Part shown: piece by piece, positions 1-7,775 of the stretch
Layout of the letters: each line of letters starts with the position of its first letter
How positions within the stretch are numbered: position 1 is the first letter of the stretch
DNA from: Natrialba hulunbeirensis JCM 10989
Lineage (GTDB): Archaea; Halobacteriota; Halobacteria; Halobacteriales; Natrialbaceae
Length of the DNA stretch: 40,140 bases
Direction of reading: 5' to 3'
NCBI RefSeq assembly: GCF_000337575.1
Contig: NZ_AOIM01000015.1
Location: forward strand, 54,794 to 94,933
Notes under the pieces: model-generated
The model's database searches: none
Told to the model about the DNA's origin: nothing
The model's input: the letters and a program-made list of their open reading frames with translations, nothing else
Position numbers and translations under genes: made by a program

Positions 1-34
1 CCCTCGCGCCATCAGAGATGTGTATAAGAGACAG
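1..34. other. Nextera/Tn5 adapter sequence at contig edge
   Basis: Bases 16-34 are the 19-bp Tn5 mosaic end AGATGTGTATAAGAGACAG, and bases 1-15 (CCCTCGCGCCATCAG) match the end of an old Nextera/454-style primer. This is library adapter, not genome. It adds a false C-terminus to the ribonuclease fragment that follows. Genomic sequence starts at about position 35. Confidence 0.97.
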
Positions 35-548
35 CCTTGTCCAGGTGCATCTCGACGGTGTGGGCGAAACGCTCCTCGTTCGGCACGAGCGAGCAAACCG
101 ACTCCGCCAGAATCGGCGGCAGCATGTGGATCGTATAGCCCGGCAGATAGACCGTGTTACTGCGCTCGACGGCCTCGTCCCACATCGCCGTCTCCGGGTT
201 GACGTAGTGGGTCACGTCGGCGATGTGCACCCAGAGAACGTACTCGTCCTCGCGCTCTTCGATCGAGAGCGCGTCGTCGAAGTCCTGGGCGTCGATCGGG
301 TCCGTCGTCCAGGTCGTCAGGTCTCGCAGGTCCTTTCGGTCGTCGATCCCCTCCGAAATTTCCGACTGTACGTTCTGCGTTCGCGCTTCGGCCTCCTCGA
401 GTACCGCCTCGGGGAACTCGTCCCGAATCTCGAACTTCTCGAAGAGGTCGTCGCGTTTGTTCTCGAGATGGCGGGCGAGGTCCTCCGAGATCTGGACGGG
501 ACCCTGCCCTTCGGCCGTGCCGGCTTCGGCCTGTGCGTCGTCGCTCAT
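35..548 (-). CDS. RNB-domain exoribonuclease (RNase R/II family), C-terminally truncated by contig edge
   Basis: This is the N-terminal part of a 3'-5' exoribonuclease of the RNB (RNase II/R) family, which degrades RNA processively in the cytoplasm. About 171 genuine residues are present. After a short acidic linker, the RNB domain begins with the acidic active-site motif (DPIDAQDFDDALS, near residue 82), in which the family's Mg2+-binding aspartates are conserved, followed by the typical HIADVTHYV and SVCSLVPNEER segments. No cold-shock domain precedes it, as in short haloarchaeal RNB proteins. The ATG at 548 opens an MSDDAQ N-terminus. The last residues read from the ORF come from the adapter, so the true C-terminus lies outside the window. 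The family call is secure; RNase R versus another RNB subgroup cannot be decided. Confidence 0.9.
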
Positions 549-655
549 GGCGAGGGGTACGGACGAGAGGGTGAAAGTCGTGTCGGGATCGGGTTTCGAA
601 ACGGTTCCGGGTCGATACGTCGGCGAATCGAACGCGAGAGGAGGTTTCTGTGGTA

Positions 656-1864
656 TTAGACCGCTTGTTCCCGCTCGGTTTTCCCGTCCTGGTCGTCTTG
701 GCTGTCATGGTTGCCCTGACCGTCCGTTCCCCGCTGCTCTTCTCGTCCATCTCGCTCGTGTGTCGTCTCCACCGGCAACGTAAACGAAAACGTCGCACCC
801 TCCCCCGGTTCTGACTCCACCCAGATCTGCCCGTCGTGTCGCTCGACGATCCGCTTGCACAGTGCGAGTCCAATACCGGTTCCGGAGCGCTCCTCGTGGC
901 TGTGCAAGCGCTGGAATACTTCGAAGATCCGTTCCTGGTCATCCGCCTTGATACCGATCCCTCTGTCGTGAACCGAAATTTCCCACTCTATTCCCCGTTG
1001 TTCCGCCGTAATCGTGATCGCTGGCTGCTCGTCGCCGCTGTACTCGATCGCGTTCGAGAGCAAGTTCTGGAACAACTGGCGCAACTGATCCGCATCCCCA
1101 GCCACCGTCGGCAGTGACTCCGACTCGATCCGTGCGTCGTGCTCCTCGATCATTACCTGCAGATCCTGTCTGACGTCTACGAGCACGTCATCCAGCTCCG
1201 TCGGCGTCAGCGGATCGCCCTCCGTGTCGATCCGAGAGTACTCGAGTAACGCGTCGATCATGCTGCGCATTCGATCCGCGCCGTCGATGGCGAACTCGAG
1301 GAACTCCTCGCCGTCTTCGTCGAACCCGTCGCTGTAGCGCTGTTCGATGAGCTGGAGGTAGCTCGAGACCATCCGCAGGGGTTCTTGCAGGTCGTGGGAG
1401 GCGGCGTAGGCGAACTGCTCGAGTGACTGGTTGGACGCTTCGAGCTGTGAGATGTAGTGGAGGAGGTCTTTCGACTGTTCGCGGCGGACGAGCAGTGAGT
1501 TGAGTCGGCGAAAGAGCAGCGTGCGGTCCATCGGTGCGTCGATGATGTCGTCGATGAGGGAGGGAGTTACGCGCTCGTCGACGTCTGGAAGCGTAATTTG
1601 TGGATTGCTGTCGGCTCGACGGATGAGGACGACAGGACAGAAGACGGGTTCGCTTTCGGCGACGCGCTCTTCGAGGGCGGCGTGGTAGTCCGGGAACGAG
1701 TGATCGTCGACGAGGTAGAGGTCGGCTTGTCCGATGGATTGTGTGGTCCTGACCTCGTAGTGGTCCTCGAGGAGTTTGCGGATCGCGGCGCGATTTCCCT
1801 CCTCGTTGATGAGCAACTGTATCGTGTTGGTCTGGGTTCCGGCTGTGGATGTGTTCGAGCTCAT
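656..1864 (-). CDS. Sensor histidine kinase with receiver-like N-terminal domain
   Basis: A 402-residue soluble histidine kinase. Residues about 14-125 form a receiver-like domain with a candidate phospho-acceptor Asp53 (DLYLVDD), although the usual acidic pair at the end of beta-1 reads NEE, so it may be degenerate. A HisKA dimerisation domain follows with His157 in SHDLQEPLR. The HATPase domain shows the N box (NLLSNAIEY, about 267), G1 (DRGIGI, about 300) and G2 (GTGIGL, about 328). No membrane segment is present, so the signal is cytoplasmic. The C-terminal 30 residues are Asp/Gln/Glu rich. I chose the ATG at 1864 (MSSNTST) because a longer frame to 1990 translates an 18-bp tandem repeat. 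The gene lies downstream of a KaiC-like gene on the same strand, a pairing that recalls SasA with KaiC. No adjacent response regulator is seen. Confidence 0.88.
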   Translation of the reverse strand: MSSNTSTAGTQTNTIQLLINEEGNRAAIRKLLEDHYEVRTTQSIGQADLYLVDDHSFPDYHAALEERVAESEPVFCPVVLIRRADSNPQITLPDVDERVTPSLIDDIIDAPMDRTLLFRRLNSLLVRREQSKDLLHYISQLEASNQSLEQFAYAASHDLQEPLRMVSSYLQLIEQRYSDGFDEDGEEFLEFAIDGADRMRSMIDALLEYSRIDTEGDPLTPTELDDVLVDVRQDLQVMIEEHDARIESESLPTVAGDADQLRQLFQNLLSNAIEYSGDEQPAITITAEQRGIEWEISVHDRGIGIKADDQERIFEVFQRLHSHEERSGTGIGLALCKRIVERHDGQIWVESEPGEGATFSFTLPVETTHERDGREEQRGTDGQGNHDSQDDQDGKTEREQAV

Positions 1865-1911
1865 AGATGGGGTGTCTGTCCTGTGCGATCTGCGTGCGTT
1901 GGTTTCGCCGT

Positions 1912-1965
1912 CTGTGGTGTGTGAGCCGCCTGTGGTGTGTGAACCGCCTGTAATGTGTGAGCCGT
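1912..1965. repeat. Three-copy 18-bp tandem repeat upstream of the kinase
   Basis: Three units of 18 bp run head to tail: CTGTGGTGTGTGAGCCGC (1912-1929), a copy with one change (1930-1947) and a third with three changes (1948-1965). They end 47 bp upstream of the kinase start at 1864. The unit length is a multiple of three, so if the longer kinase frame were used it would encode SHTTGG-type hexapeptides. The rest of the 1865-2171 gap holds nothing recognisable. Confidence 0.85.
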
Positions 1966-2171
1966 GTGTAGCGCACAATCCACCTGCCACGTCTGGACCG
2001 CGTGAGATCTGTGAACCACGTCCGACGTCCAGGTCGGCTGCAGTGTATCGGTCGACCGTGATCGCCAGTCTCCACTGCCCCTACACCGATCAGGACGCTG
2101 CGCCGACACACCATTCGTCCGATCCCCATCTGCATCCCCGTTCGTAGTCGATACGTCCAGTCGACTGCCTC

Positions 2172-3644
2172 TCATTCGTAGGAGTTCGGTTCAGTCGGCC
2201 CGCCCGTTCGCGGCGTTCCCTGGAGGATGCCGTAGAGTCCGGTCAGGGGTTCACCGACACGGATCCCGCTGCTCGCGATTTCGAACTCTCGGAGATTGTG
2301 CTCGAAACTCCCCGAACGCTTCTTGAGAACACCAACGACCTTCCGGAGGCTGCCGTCCATCTCGACGTAACTCAGGAACATGAGATTGTCCGCGACGTAG
2401 CTCAGATTGTTACTCGTCGCGTTCGAGATGCCCGTAATCTCCGAAATTTCGTTCGTGATCATCACTGTCACGCCCCGATTCTTGAGATAGCGGGTAAGCG
2501 CGTGAAGCTTTCGGACGAGCATGTCCTCGTTGCCCTGAATTGAGGTCGTGTAGCCGTCAAGTCCGTCGATCATCACGATATCCGTCTCCCGCTTGTCGAC
2601 CTCCTGTTTGACCATGTGCGCGAACTCTTCGCCTGAAAGTGTCCGCGGTTCGATTTCGGTAATCGACAGCGTCCCCTCCTCGCGCATCGACGTTACCGGC
2701 ATTCCGATCGCCTCGGAACGATGCTCGTAGGTCTCCATATCCTCCTCGAAGAGGTACACTGCCGATTTCATCCCGTTTTTCGCCGCCTGTGCGAGAAACT
2801 GCGTCCCCGTCGAGGTCTTGCCCGCTCCCGTCGGACCGCTGATGAACGTCACGGTGCGCTTATCGAAGCCGCCGCCGACGAGTTCGTCCAGCCCCTCGAT
2901 ACCGAACTCGAGTTGGATCGATTCGAACGGGTGCTCGTGGCGCTCAGGGACCAGTTGCGGGAAGATTTCGAGGCCGTTGCCACGGATCTCCATCCCGTGG
3001 TCACCCTCGCGCTGGCCGAGTGCACGATGCTTGGCGACCTTGATGCGGCGACCGCCGTCGCCGCGTGTGAGTTCGACGATGCCGTCGCTGAGCGAGCGGA
3101 TTTCGGTGTCGTACTCCTGGTCCGTGGAGGGCGTTGCGGTCGTGACGACGGTGATCTCACGCTGTTTGAGAAACCGCATGAACGCGAGGATCCGTTTTCG
3201 GAACTGGTAGTCGTTCGCCTCGACGTACCGTAGCTGGGTGATAGGGTCGACGACGACCCGGTCGGGGTCGATCTCCCGAATTGCGTCGTGGATGTCCTGC
3301 GTGTATCGATCCTGTTCGATATCGCTCGGGTCGACCAGATCGTAGGAGTAGTCTTCGGTGAAGAAATCCGAGTCCGGGCCGAGATCGAGAAATTCCGCGT
3401 CCGTGACGTCGATACCGACTGCATTGCCGTTCGCGATGATCTCCTCTTTCGACTCCTCGCCGTGGATGAACAGTACCGTCTCGTTGTTGTTCAGCCCCTC
3501 CTCGAGAAAGTGCATCCCGAGCAACGTCTTCCCGGTGCCGGGTTGGCCGTGAACGAGATACATTCGCCCCGGAACGAACCCGCCGTGTAGAATATCGTCG
3601 AGGCCATCGACCCCGCTACTCACCGGGGACGTTCGATGTTTCAT
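2172..3644 (-). CDS. KaiC-like double-domain RecA-superfamily ATPase
   Basis: A 490-residue protein with two tandem KaiC domains, the size and layout of cyanobacterial KaiC. Domain 1 has Walker A GQPGTGKT (33-40), the paired catalytic glutamates (EE, 63-64) and Walker B ending VVVD (about 130). Domain 2 has Walker A GPTGAGKT (270-277), an EE pair (300-301) and Walker B IVMIDGLDGY (about 356). KaiC proteins form ATPase hexamers and act as clocks or signalling switches. The CII autophosphorylation Ser-Thr pair of clock KaiC is not clearly matched; the corresponding stretch reads ISNATSNNLS, so autophosphorylation is unproven. No kaiA or kaiB is nearby. A histidine kinase follows about 300 bp downstream on the same strand, suggesting a KaiC-kinase signalling pair. 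The ATG at 3644 gives the expected N-terminus. Confidence 0.9.
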   Translation of the reverse strand: MKHRTSPVSSGVDGLDDILHGGFVPGRMYLVHGQPGTGKTLLGMHFLEEGLNNNETVLFIHGEESKEEIIANGNAVGIDVTDAEFLDLGPDSDFFTEDYSYDLVDPSDIEQDRYTQDIHDAIREIDPDRVVVDPITQLRYVEANDYQFRKRILAFMRFLKQREITVVTTATPSTDQEYDTEIRSLSDGIVELTRGDGGRRIKVAKHRALGQREGDHGMEIRGNGLEIFPQLVPERHEHPFESIQLEFGIEGLDELVGGGFDKRTVTFISGPTGAGKTSTGTQFLAQAAKNGMKSAVYLFEEDMETYEHRSEAIGMPVTSMREEGTLSITEIEPRTLSGEEFAHMVKQEVDKRETDIVMIDGLDGYTTSIQGNEDMLVRKLHALTRYLKNRGVTVMITNEISEITGISNATSNNLSYVADNLMFLSYVEMDGSLRKVVGVLKKRSGSFEHNLREFEIASSGIRVGEPLTGLYGILQGTPRTGGPTEPNSYE

Positions 3645-3797
3645 GTAGGGTTTGAAAGCACTTGAGTGCCATTAAGTAATCGCTTGCGGGTGAGGAAAGA
3701 ACTCGCGCTACACGATAGCGTCTACCTGCCGCTAACTGCCGTTTTGGGTGAGATCGATCACCACAGATCGACGACCAGCCAACAGGAGCCGCGGCGA

Positions 3798-4622
3798 TTA
3801 CAGCTCGTACGTTTCGCCGTCAAGTGCCAGCGGCTCCACAAACGCATCGTCCGCCGGATAAAAGTGTGCGATGTGGACCAGCCGCGTTTGCGTGGCACCG
3901 AGATCGTCCGCGAGCGCGAGTGCACCCTCGCGCGTCATGTGTTTGGTTCCGAAGGTCCGCGCTACTCCCTCCTCGTCCTCGTGTCTCCCCCCGATCGGAT
4001 GTGCATCACAGAGTTCCGCGGGAACAATGGCGTCCGCCAGCAGCAGATCAGGGTCGGCAAGCACCTCACGCGAAGCCTGCGGAATCGCATAGCTCGTATC
4101 ACCCGACAGCGAGAGCTTCGCCCCGGTTTCGGGATCCTCGATGGCGAGCCCGTAACAGACGAGCGGCGGATGGTCGACCGGGACGAGCGTCACGTCGAAC
4201 CCACAGATTCGCGTGGACTCGAGTGGCGTCGTCGGCTGGACGGTGACGGCGTCGAGGTAGTCGTAGTCGCCGGCGACGGTTTCGGCGACGCTTTCGCCGA
4301 TTTCGGGGTCGGTTTCGTCGGCGGCGTAGACATCAAGCGAGTCGAAGACGCGAAAAACGTTGCCGAGACCGTCGAGGTGGTCGAAGTGGATGTGGGAGAC
4401 GATAGCGGCGTCGGGGAGCGCGACCGACTCGCGCAGGAACTGGTACCGAAAGTCAGGGCTAAAGTCGACGAGCAGGGACTCGCCAGTGCGGTCGTTCTCG
4501 ACGTGGACCGAGAAGCGCGTGCGCTCGATGTCGCGCTCGCGGGCGGTTTCGCAGGTGTCACACTCACAGCCGACGGTGGGTGTGCCGGTCGTATCACCGG
4601 TGCCGAGGAGCGTTACGCGCAC
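3798..4622 (-). CDS. MBL-fold phosphodiesterase, PhnP-like
   Basis: A 274-residue metallo-beta-lactamase-fold hydrolase. The N-terminus (LLGTGDTTGTPTVGCECDTC) is the PhnP/coenzyme PQQ-B-type opening with the Cys-rich zinc site; the metal motif HIHFDH gives His77, His79, Asp81 and His82, and later GDT and VHIAHF segments supply further ligands. PhnP hydrolyses phosphoribosyl cyclic phosphate in phosphonate breakdown, and relatives cleave other cyclic phosphodiesters. No other phosphonate genes are near, so the substrate is open. The start is a GTG (4622). The gene stands alone with a 153-bp gap to the divergently unrelated KaiC-like gene's start side. Confidence 0.85.
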   Translation of the reverse strand: MRVTLLGTGDTTGTPTVGCECDTCETARERDIERTRFSVHVENDRTGESLLVDFSPDFRYQFLRESVALPDAAIVSHIHFDHLDGLGNVFRVFDSLDVYAADETDPEIGESVAETVAGDYDYLDAVTVQPTTPLESTRICGFDVTLVPVDHPPLVCYGLAIEDPETGAKLSLSGDTSYAIPQASREVLADPDLLLADAIVPAELCDAHPIGGRHEDEEGVARTFGTKHMTREGALALADDLGATQTRLVHIAHFYPADDAFVEPLALDGETYEL

Positions 4623-4697
4623 GGGGTGGTCACCATGGTTGGACTGTATCGCCCTGCTTCGGCCCGTCCCTGCTCACGGCCGATCGGTCGCCGCCGA

Positions 4698-5183
4698 TTA
4701 CACATACGTCTGCCCTTCCGCCAGCGCCTGCTGGATCAACGGATGATTCGGTTGCGATTCGAACCGCTTCGCTGGGATGACGTACACCGAGACGACGATG
4801 CCGTGCTCGATGCCGATCGAGTCGCCAAGCGACTCGAGTTGGCGCTCGATTTCGTCGTCGAGTGCGTCCTCAGCGAGACCGACCAGAAGTTCCACGGACG
4901 CGTGGGCAGGGCGGTCGTTCTGGACGGCGTCACCGAACGCGACGAGACGGTCGATCGCGTCGCCGTACTCGGTCTGTGCCTGGTGGGCGAACGCTGCAGC
5001 GGGGTCTGAGGGAGAACGAGAACTGGTACTGGTGTTCGTACTGGAACTGGTACCGGAACCAGAACCGGCCCCACTGTCGACTCTGCCATGATCCGAACCG
5101 CGACGTGTGTCTCGGTTCGTCTCGCGGTTGCTCCGACCGTCAGCGTCGTACTCTCGGTCGCCTGGTCGTAGCCCATCAGTCAT
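4698..5183 (-). CDS. Degenerate nucleotidyltransferase-like protein
   Basis: A 161-residue protein with a disordered Ser/Thr/Gly/Arg-rich N-terminus (to about residue 55) and a C-terminal domain that follows the polymerase-beta-type (MNT) nucleotidyltransferase pattern. In place of the usual GSxARG and DSDxDL motifs it has FGDAVQND and HASVELLV, so the metal-binding acidic pair is incomplete and catalysis is doubtful. The C-terminal half ends with a segment like those of short NTases (VIPAKRFES, then HPLIQQALAEG). The ATG at 5183 is preferred to one at 5204 because a TATA-like TTTATG sits 26 nt upstream of it, which fits a leaderless transcript. There is no HEPN partner gene beside it, so I do not call it an antitoxin. 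Confidence 0.65.
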   Translation of the reverse strand: MTDGLRPGDREYDADGRSNRETNRDTRRGSDHGRVDSGAGSGSGTSSSTNTSTSSRSPSDPAAAFAHQAQTEYGDAIDRLVAFGDAVQNDRPAHASVELLVGLAEDALDDEIERQLESLGDSIGIEHGIVVSVYVIPAKRFESQPNHPLIQQALAEGQTYV

Positions 5184-5206
5184 TGTTAGCTCGTTTATCG
5201 CCATCG

Positions 5207-5212
5207 CATAAA
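5207..5212 (-). promoter_or_regulatory. TATA-like element for the NTase-like gene
   Basis: On the minus strand this reads TTTATG and is centred 26 nt before the ATG at 5183, the usual archaeal distance to the transcription start. A leaderless mRNA beginning at the start codon is implied. Confidence 0.5.
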
Positions 5213-5354
5213 GGGTATGCTGATTATGGAGGCGGCCGGTAACATGTACGCCTCTGCATGGGTCTTCCTCCCTCGATGCGGTTGCAACCGGACCGAATCA
5301 GCCTTACACTGCGGAGGGAGAACGTTTTTCTAAAGCAACCAATCAGCACGCAAT

Positions 5355-5633
5355 GTGGGAGAACGCGACACAGCCGTTCCACGGCTCAACGGCTACGGAA
5401 AGCTGACCGCCGGGAGTCTCATAGCCGGTCTCGCGGCGCTCGTTCTTGGCGACTCGAGTTCGTTTGCTATCTGGTTCGGTGGGCTCGCTGTCGTCGTTCT
5501 GGCCGTTGCGATGTATCGAAGTCCGGACGACGAGGACGACGAGGACGAGAACGACCGACGACGCGAAGACGAGACTGACTCCGGAACAGAACGAGTTCGA
5601 TCGAAAGAATCTGTCGAGGAGTTCGATTTGTAA
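5355..5633 (+). CDS. Small two-TM membrane protein with acidic tail
   Basis: A 92-residue protein starting at GTG 5355; an ATG two bases earlier is in another frame that stops quickly. Residues about 12-53 hold two hydrophobic helices (LTAGSLIAGLAALVLG and FAIWFGGLAVVVLAVAMY), followed by a highly charged cytoplasmic tail rich in Asp, Glu and Arg. I do not recognise a family beyond small haloarchaeal membrane proteins. It is transcribed towards the AAA ATPase gene, with which it is convergent. Confidence 0.65.
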   Translation: MGERDTAVPRLNGYGKLTAGSLIAGLAALVLGDSSSFAIWFGGLAVVVLAVAMYRSPDDEDDEDENDRRREDETDSGTERVRSKESVEEFDL

Positions 5634-5711
5634 CTGTGTGAGACCGGTGTCGGACGGTGCGTCGATTCGGAGTCCGACGGCCGACGCGGACTGCGGTACG
5701 GTCTTGTACGG

Positions 5712-7157
5712 TCAGTGGTCGTGGCTGTGATCGTGATCGTGATCGTGGTCGTGGTCATGGTCGTGATCGTGACCATGTCCACCATCGCTCGCTGTCCCCT
5801 CGATATCGCCACCCGCGACGAGCGCGTCGTGGTCGCCCTCGATCATATCCATGTTCTTCAGAGTATCCCGCTCTTCGAACTCTTCGACCGCGTTCAGCAG
5901 GTCCTCTTGCGTGAGGGTAGTTCGGTCCTCAGTGAGCGCCTCGAGTACCGCCTCGCGAAGTACCATCCGAAGGTCGCTACCGGTTAGCCCTTCCGTGGCC
6001 TCGGCGATGAGTTGCGGATCGAACTCCTCGATATCCATCGTACGGGTGATGACCTGCAGAATGTCCGCGCGCATCCCGTAGTCCGGCTTCGGGAAGTTGA
6101 TGATCTCGTCGAAGCGCCGCCAGGCCGCGTCGTCTAACTGGTCGGGGTGGTTCGTCGCACCGATCAGCAACACGTCGTCGTCGATCAGCGAGATATTGTC
6201 GACGGCTTTGAGCAGCGTGTTGACCGCACGCTTTAACGCCGCGTGCTCGTCGCTGCGGCGGGTCTTGGCGACGAAGTCGAACTCGTCGATAAAGAGAATA
6301 CACGGCGAGAGTCGCTTTGCGACCTCGAACGTCTTGTCCACGTTTTTCGCCGTCTCGCCCAAGTACTGCGAGGTAATCATCGAGAGTTTGACCTCGACGA
6401 ACGGGAGGTCCATATCTCGTGCGAGCGCCTGTGCAGTCGAGGTTTTCCCGGTTCCCGGTGGGCCGACGAACAGCAGTTTCCCGATCTCGCGCAGACCGAT
6501 CTCCGCGAGGTAGTCGCGGTGTTCGATCGCCTTCGAAATCTTGTCGATTTCGGCCTCCTGGTCGCCCGTCAACACCAGATCGTCGAGCGTGATGTCGACC
6601 TCCTCGGGCGCGCGAACGTCGACGAGATCGAGCATCTCCTCGTCCTCCTCGGTATCGAAGTACTCCTCGAGAAGGCTGTCGATCCAGACGCGGTCGGCCT
6701 GAATCGGTCGGTTGCGTTCGCGGGCCTCTTCGTGGCTCACATCGCCGTCGATAGCGTCGTGATCCGCAAAGTGCTTTGCGAGCGTTGGATTCTCGTGCAG
6801 GCGGTCGGCATCGACACGCTCTGCAAACCAGGATTCGGCCATCTCCTGTTGTGTCAGCGAGAGCGAACCGGAGAACTCGTCGCGGTCGGTGAACATCAGT
6901 TCGGAGACGGCGTCCCACGGCCGGTCGACGCCGGTTGCCTCGCGCGCGGTGCTGTTGGTCGCCGAGAGCGGGCGGCTGATACCGGTGTGGCGATGACGGT
7001 TCGGTTCATCCTCCTCATCCTCCTCGTTGTCGACACCGCCGGTCCAGAATACCCGGCGGAACGACGGCGGGAGATCGTTCTCGTCAAGCGTCCTGTCGTC
7101 CGAGTACACGCTCGTCGTGAGCAGGAACTCCACGACATCGAGCGCTGCATCACTCAT
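5712..7157 (-). CDS. AAA ATPase with His/Asp-rich C-terminal tail
   Basis: A 481-residue AAA-family ATPase. The first 200 residues are a helical, acidic region typical of a haloarchaeal family; the AAA module follows with Walker A GPPGTGKT (about 232-239), a pore-loop-like segment (SQYLGE), Walker B LFIDEFD (about 288), sensor 1 ATN, and the C-terminal helical lid (LTGSDLRMVLREA). The last 22 residues alternate His and Asp, with one Gly-His start and one Ser, which suggests metal binding. Such ATPases remodel or unfold protein partners; the partner is unknown here. I chose the ATG at 7157 (MSDAALDVV), which resembles related N-termini as I know them; an upstream ATG at 7205 adds 16 residues. 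The tail is encoded by a hexanucleotide repeat. Confidence 0.85.
   Translation of the reverse strand: MSDAALDVVEFLLTTSVYSDDRTLDENDLPPSFRRVFWTGGVDNEEDEEDEPNRHRHTGISRPLSATNSTAREATGVDRPWDAVSELMFTDRDEFSGSLSLTQQEMAESWFAERVDADRLHENPTLAKHFADHDAIDGDVSHEEARERNRPIQADRVWIDSLLEEYFDTEEDEEMLDLVDVRAPEEVDITLDDLVLTGDQEAEIDKISKAIEHRDYLAEIGLREIGKLLFVGPPGTGKTSTAQALARDMDLPFVEVKLSMITSQYLGETAKNVDKTFEVAKRLSPCILFIDEFDFVAKTRRSDEHAALKRAVNTLLKAVDNISLIDDDVLLIGATNHPDQLDDAAWRRFDEIINFPKPDYGMRADILQVITRTMDIEEFDPQLIAEATEGLTGSDLRMVLREAVLEALTEDRTTLTQEDLLNAVEEFEERDTLKNMDMIEGDHDALVAGGDIEGTASDGGHGHDHDHDHDHDHDHDHSHDH
5715..5777. repeat. Hexanucleotide (GTGATC/GTGGTC) repeat coding the His-Asp tail
   Basis: A run of imperfect six-base units such as GTGATC and GTGGTC, read on the minus strand as GAT/GAC and CAC/CAT codons. 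Because a six-base unit keeps frame, copy-number change would lengthen or shorten the His-Asp tail without breaking the ATPase. Confidence 0.8.
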
Positions 7158-7294
7158 TCGGTCATCGTACTCACCACACGGTCTTAACAGCGTCGTCACG
7201 TCCATCGTGTGTGAGTGACTCCCGACATCGTCTCCGCCAGTTGCCCGTCGTCTCTTGTTACCACGGCTGTGCTGGAACAGTGCCGGCAGACAAC

Positions 7295-7366
7295 GGAGAC
7301 TAGAAGACTAGGAGACAAGAGGACCAAAAGACCAGAAGAGCAGAGACCAGGAGACAACTGGCGACG
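7295..7366. repeat. Purine-rich imperfect direct repeats
   Basis: About 70 bases are almost all A and G on the plus strand, with recurring units of the AGACTAGAAGA, AGACTAGGAGA and AGACCAGGAGA kind. It lies in the 247-bp gap between the divergent AAA ATPase and UspA genes, just before the UspA promoter region. No function is known. Confidence 0.6.
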
Positions 7367-7404
7367 GCACAACGATTTTCGTCCCCCGGTGCACACCAAT
7401 CCGT

Positions 7405-7773
7405 ATGAACGTACTCGTGGGACTCGGCGGGAGCGACGAATCGATCAAAACACTCCGCCAAACCATCGATCGCACACAGGACGTTGGCGACGACCTCACC
7501 ATCGCCGTCCTCGAAAAACCCGAATCGAAACGCAGCCAGGACGAAATGTACGAGGAAGCCAACGCCCTGCTCTCTGAGGCCGGCGTCGACGCCGATCTCG
7601 TCCGACTCGAGGGCGACCCTGGCAGCGCGCTCGTCGACCACGCCGAACAGGGTGAGTTCGACCAGCTGGTCATCGGCGGCGGGACACTCAGCCCGATGGG
7701 GAAAATTCAGCTCGGCCCGATCACCGAGTTCGTCCTGCTAAACGCGCCGACGACCGTCAAACTGGTGCGATAA
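7405..7773 (+). CDS. Universal stress protein (UspA family)
   Basis: A 122-residue single-domain UspA-type protein. It opens with the typical beta-1 strand MNVLVGLGGSDESIKTL and ends with VIGGGTLSPMGKIQLGP and VKLVR, which correspond to the nucleotide-binding GxxGx9G(S/T) region; the last position is Pro rather than Ser/Thr, so ATP binding may be altered. Usp proteins dimerise in the cytoplasm and respond to stress. Its stop codon is followed after two bases by the start of a GNAT gene, so the two are very likely one transcript. Confidence 0.85.
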   Translation: MNVLVGLGGSDESIKTLRQTIDRTQDVGDDLTIAVLEKPESKRSQDEMYEEANALLSEAGVDADLVRLEGDPGSALVDHAEQGEFDQLVIGGGTLSPMGKIQLGPITEFVLLNAPTTVKLVR

Positions 7774-7775
7774 CG

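Noticed and set aside
4698-5183. Antitoxin of a MNT/HEPN system
   Set aside because: Catalytic motifs are broken and no HEPN gene is adjacent.
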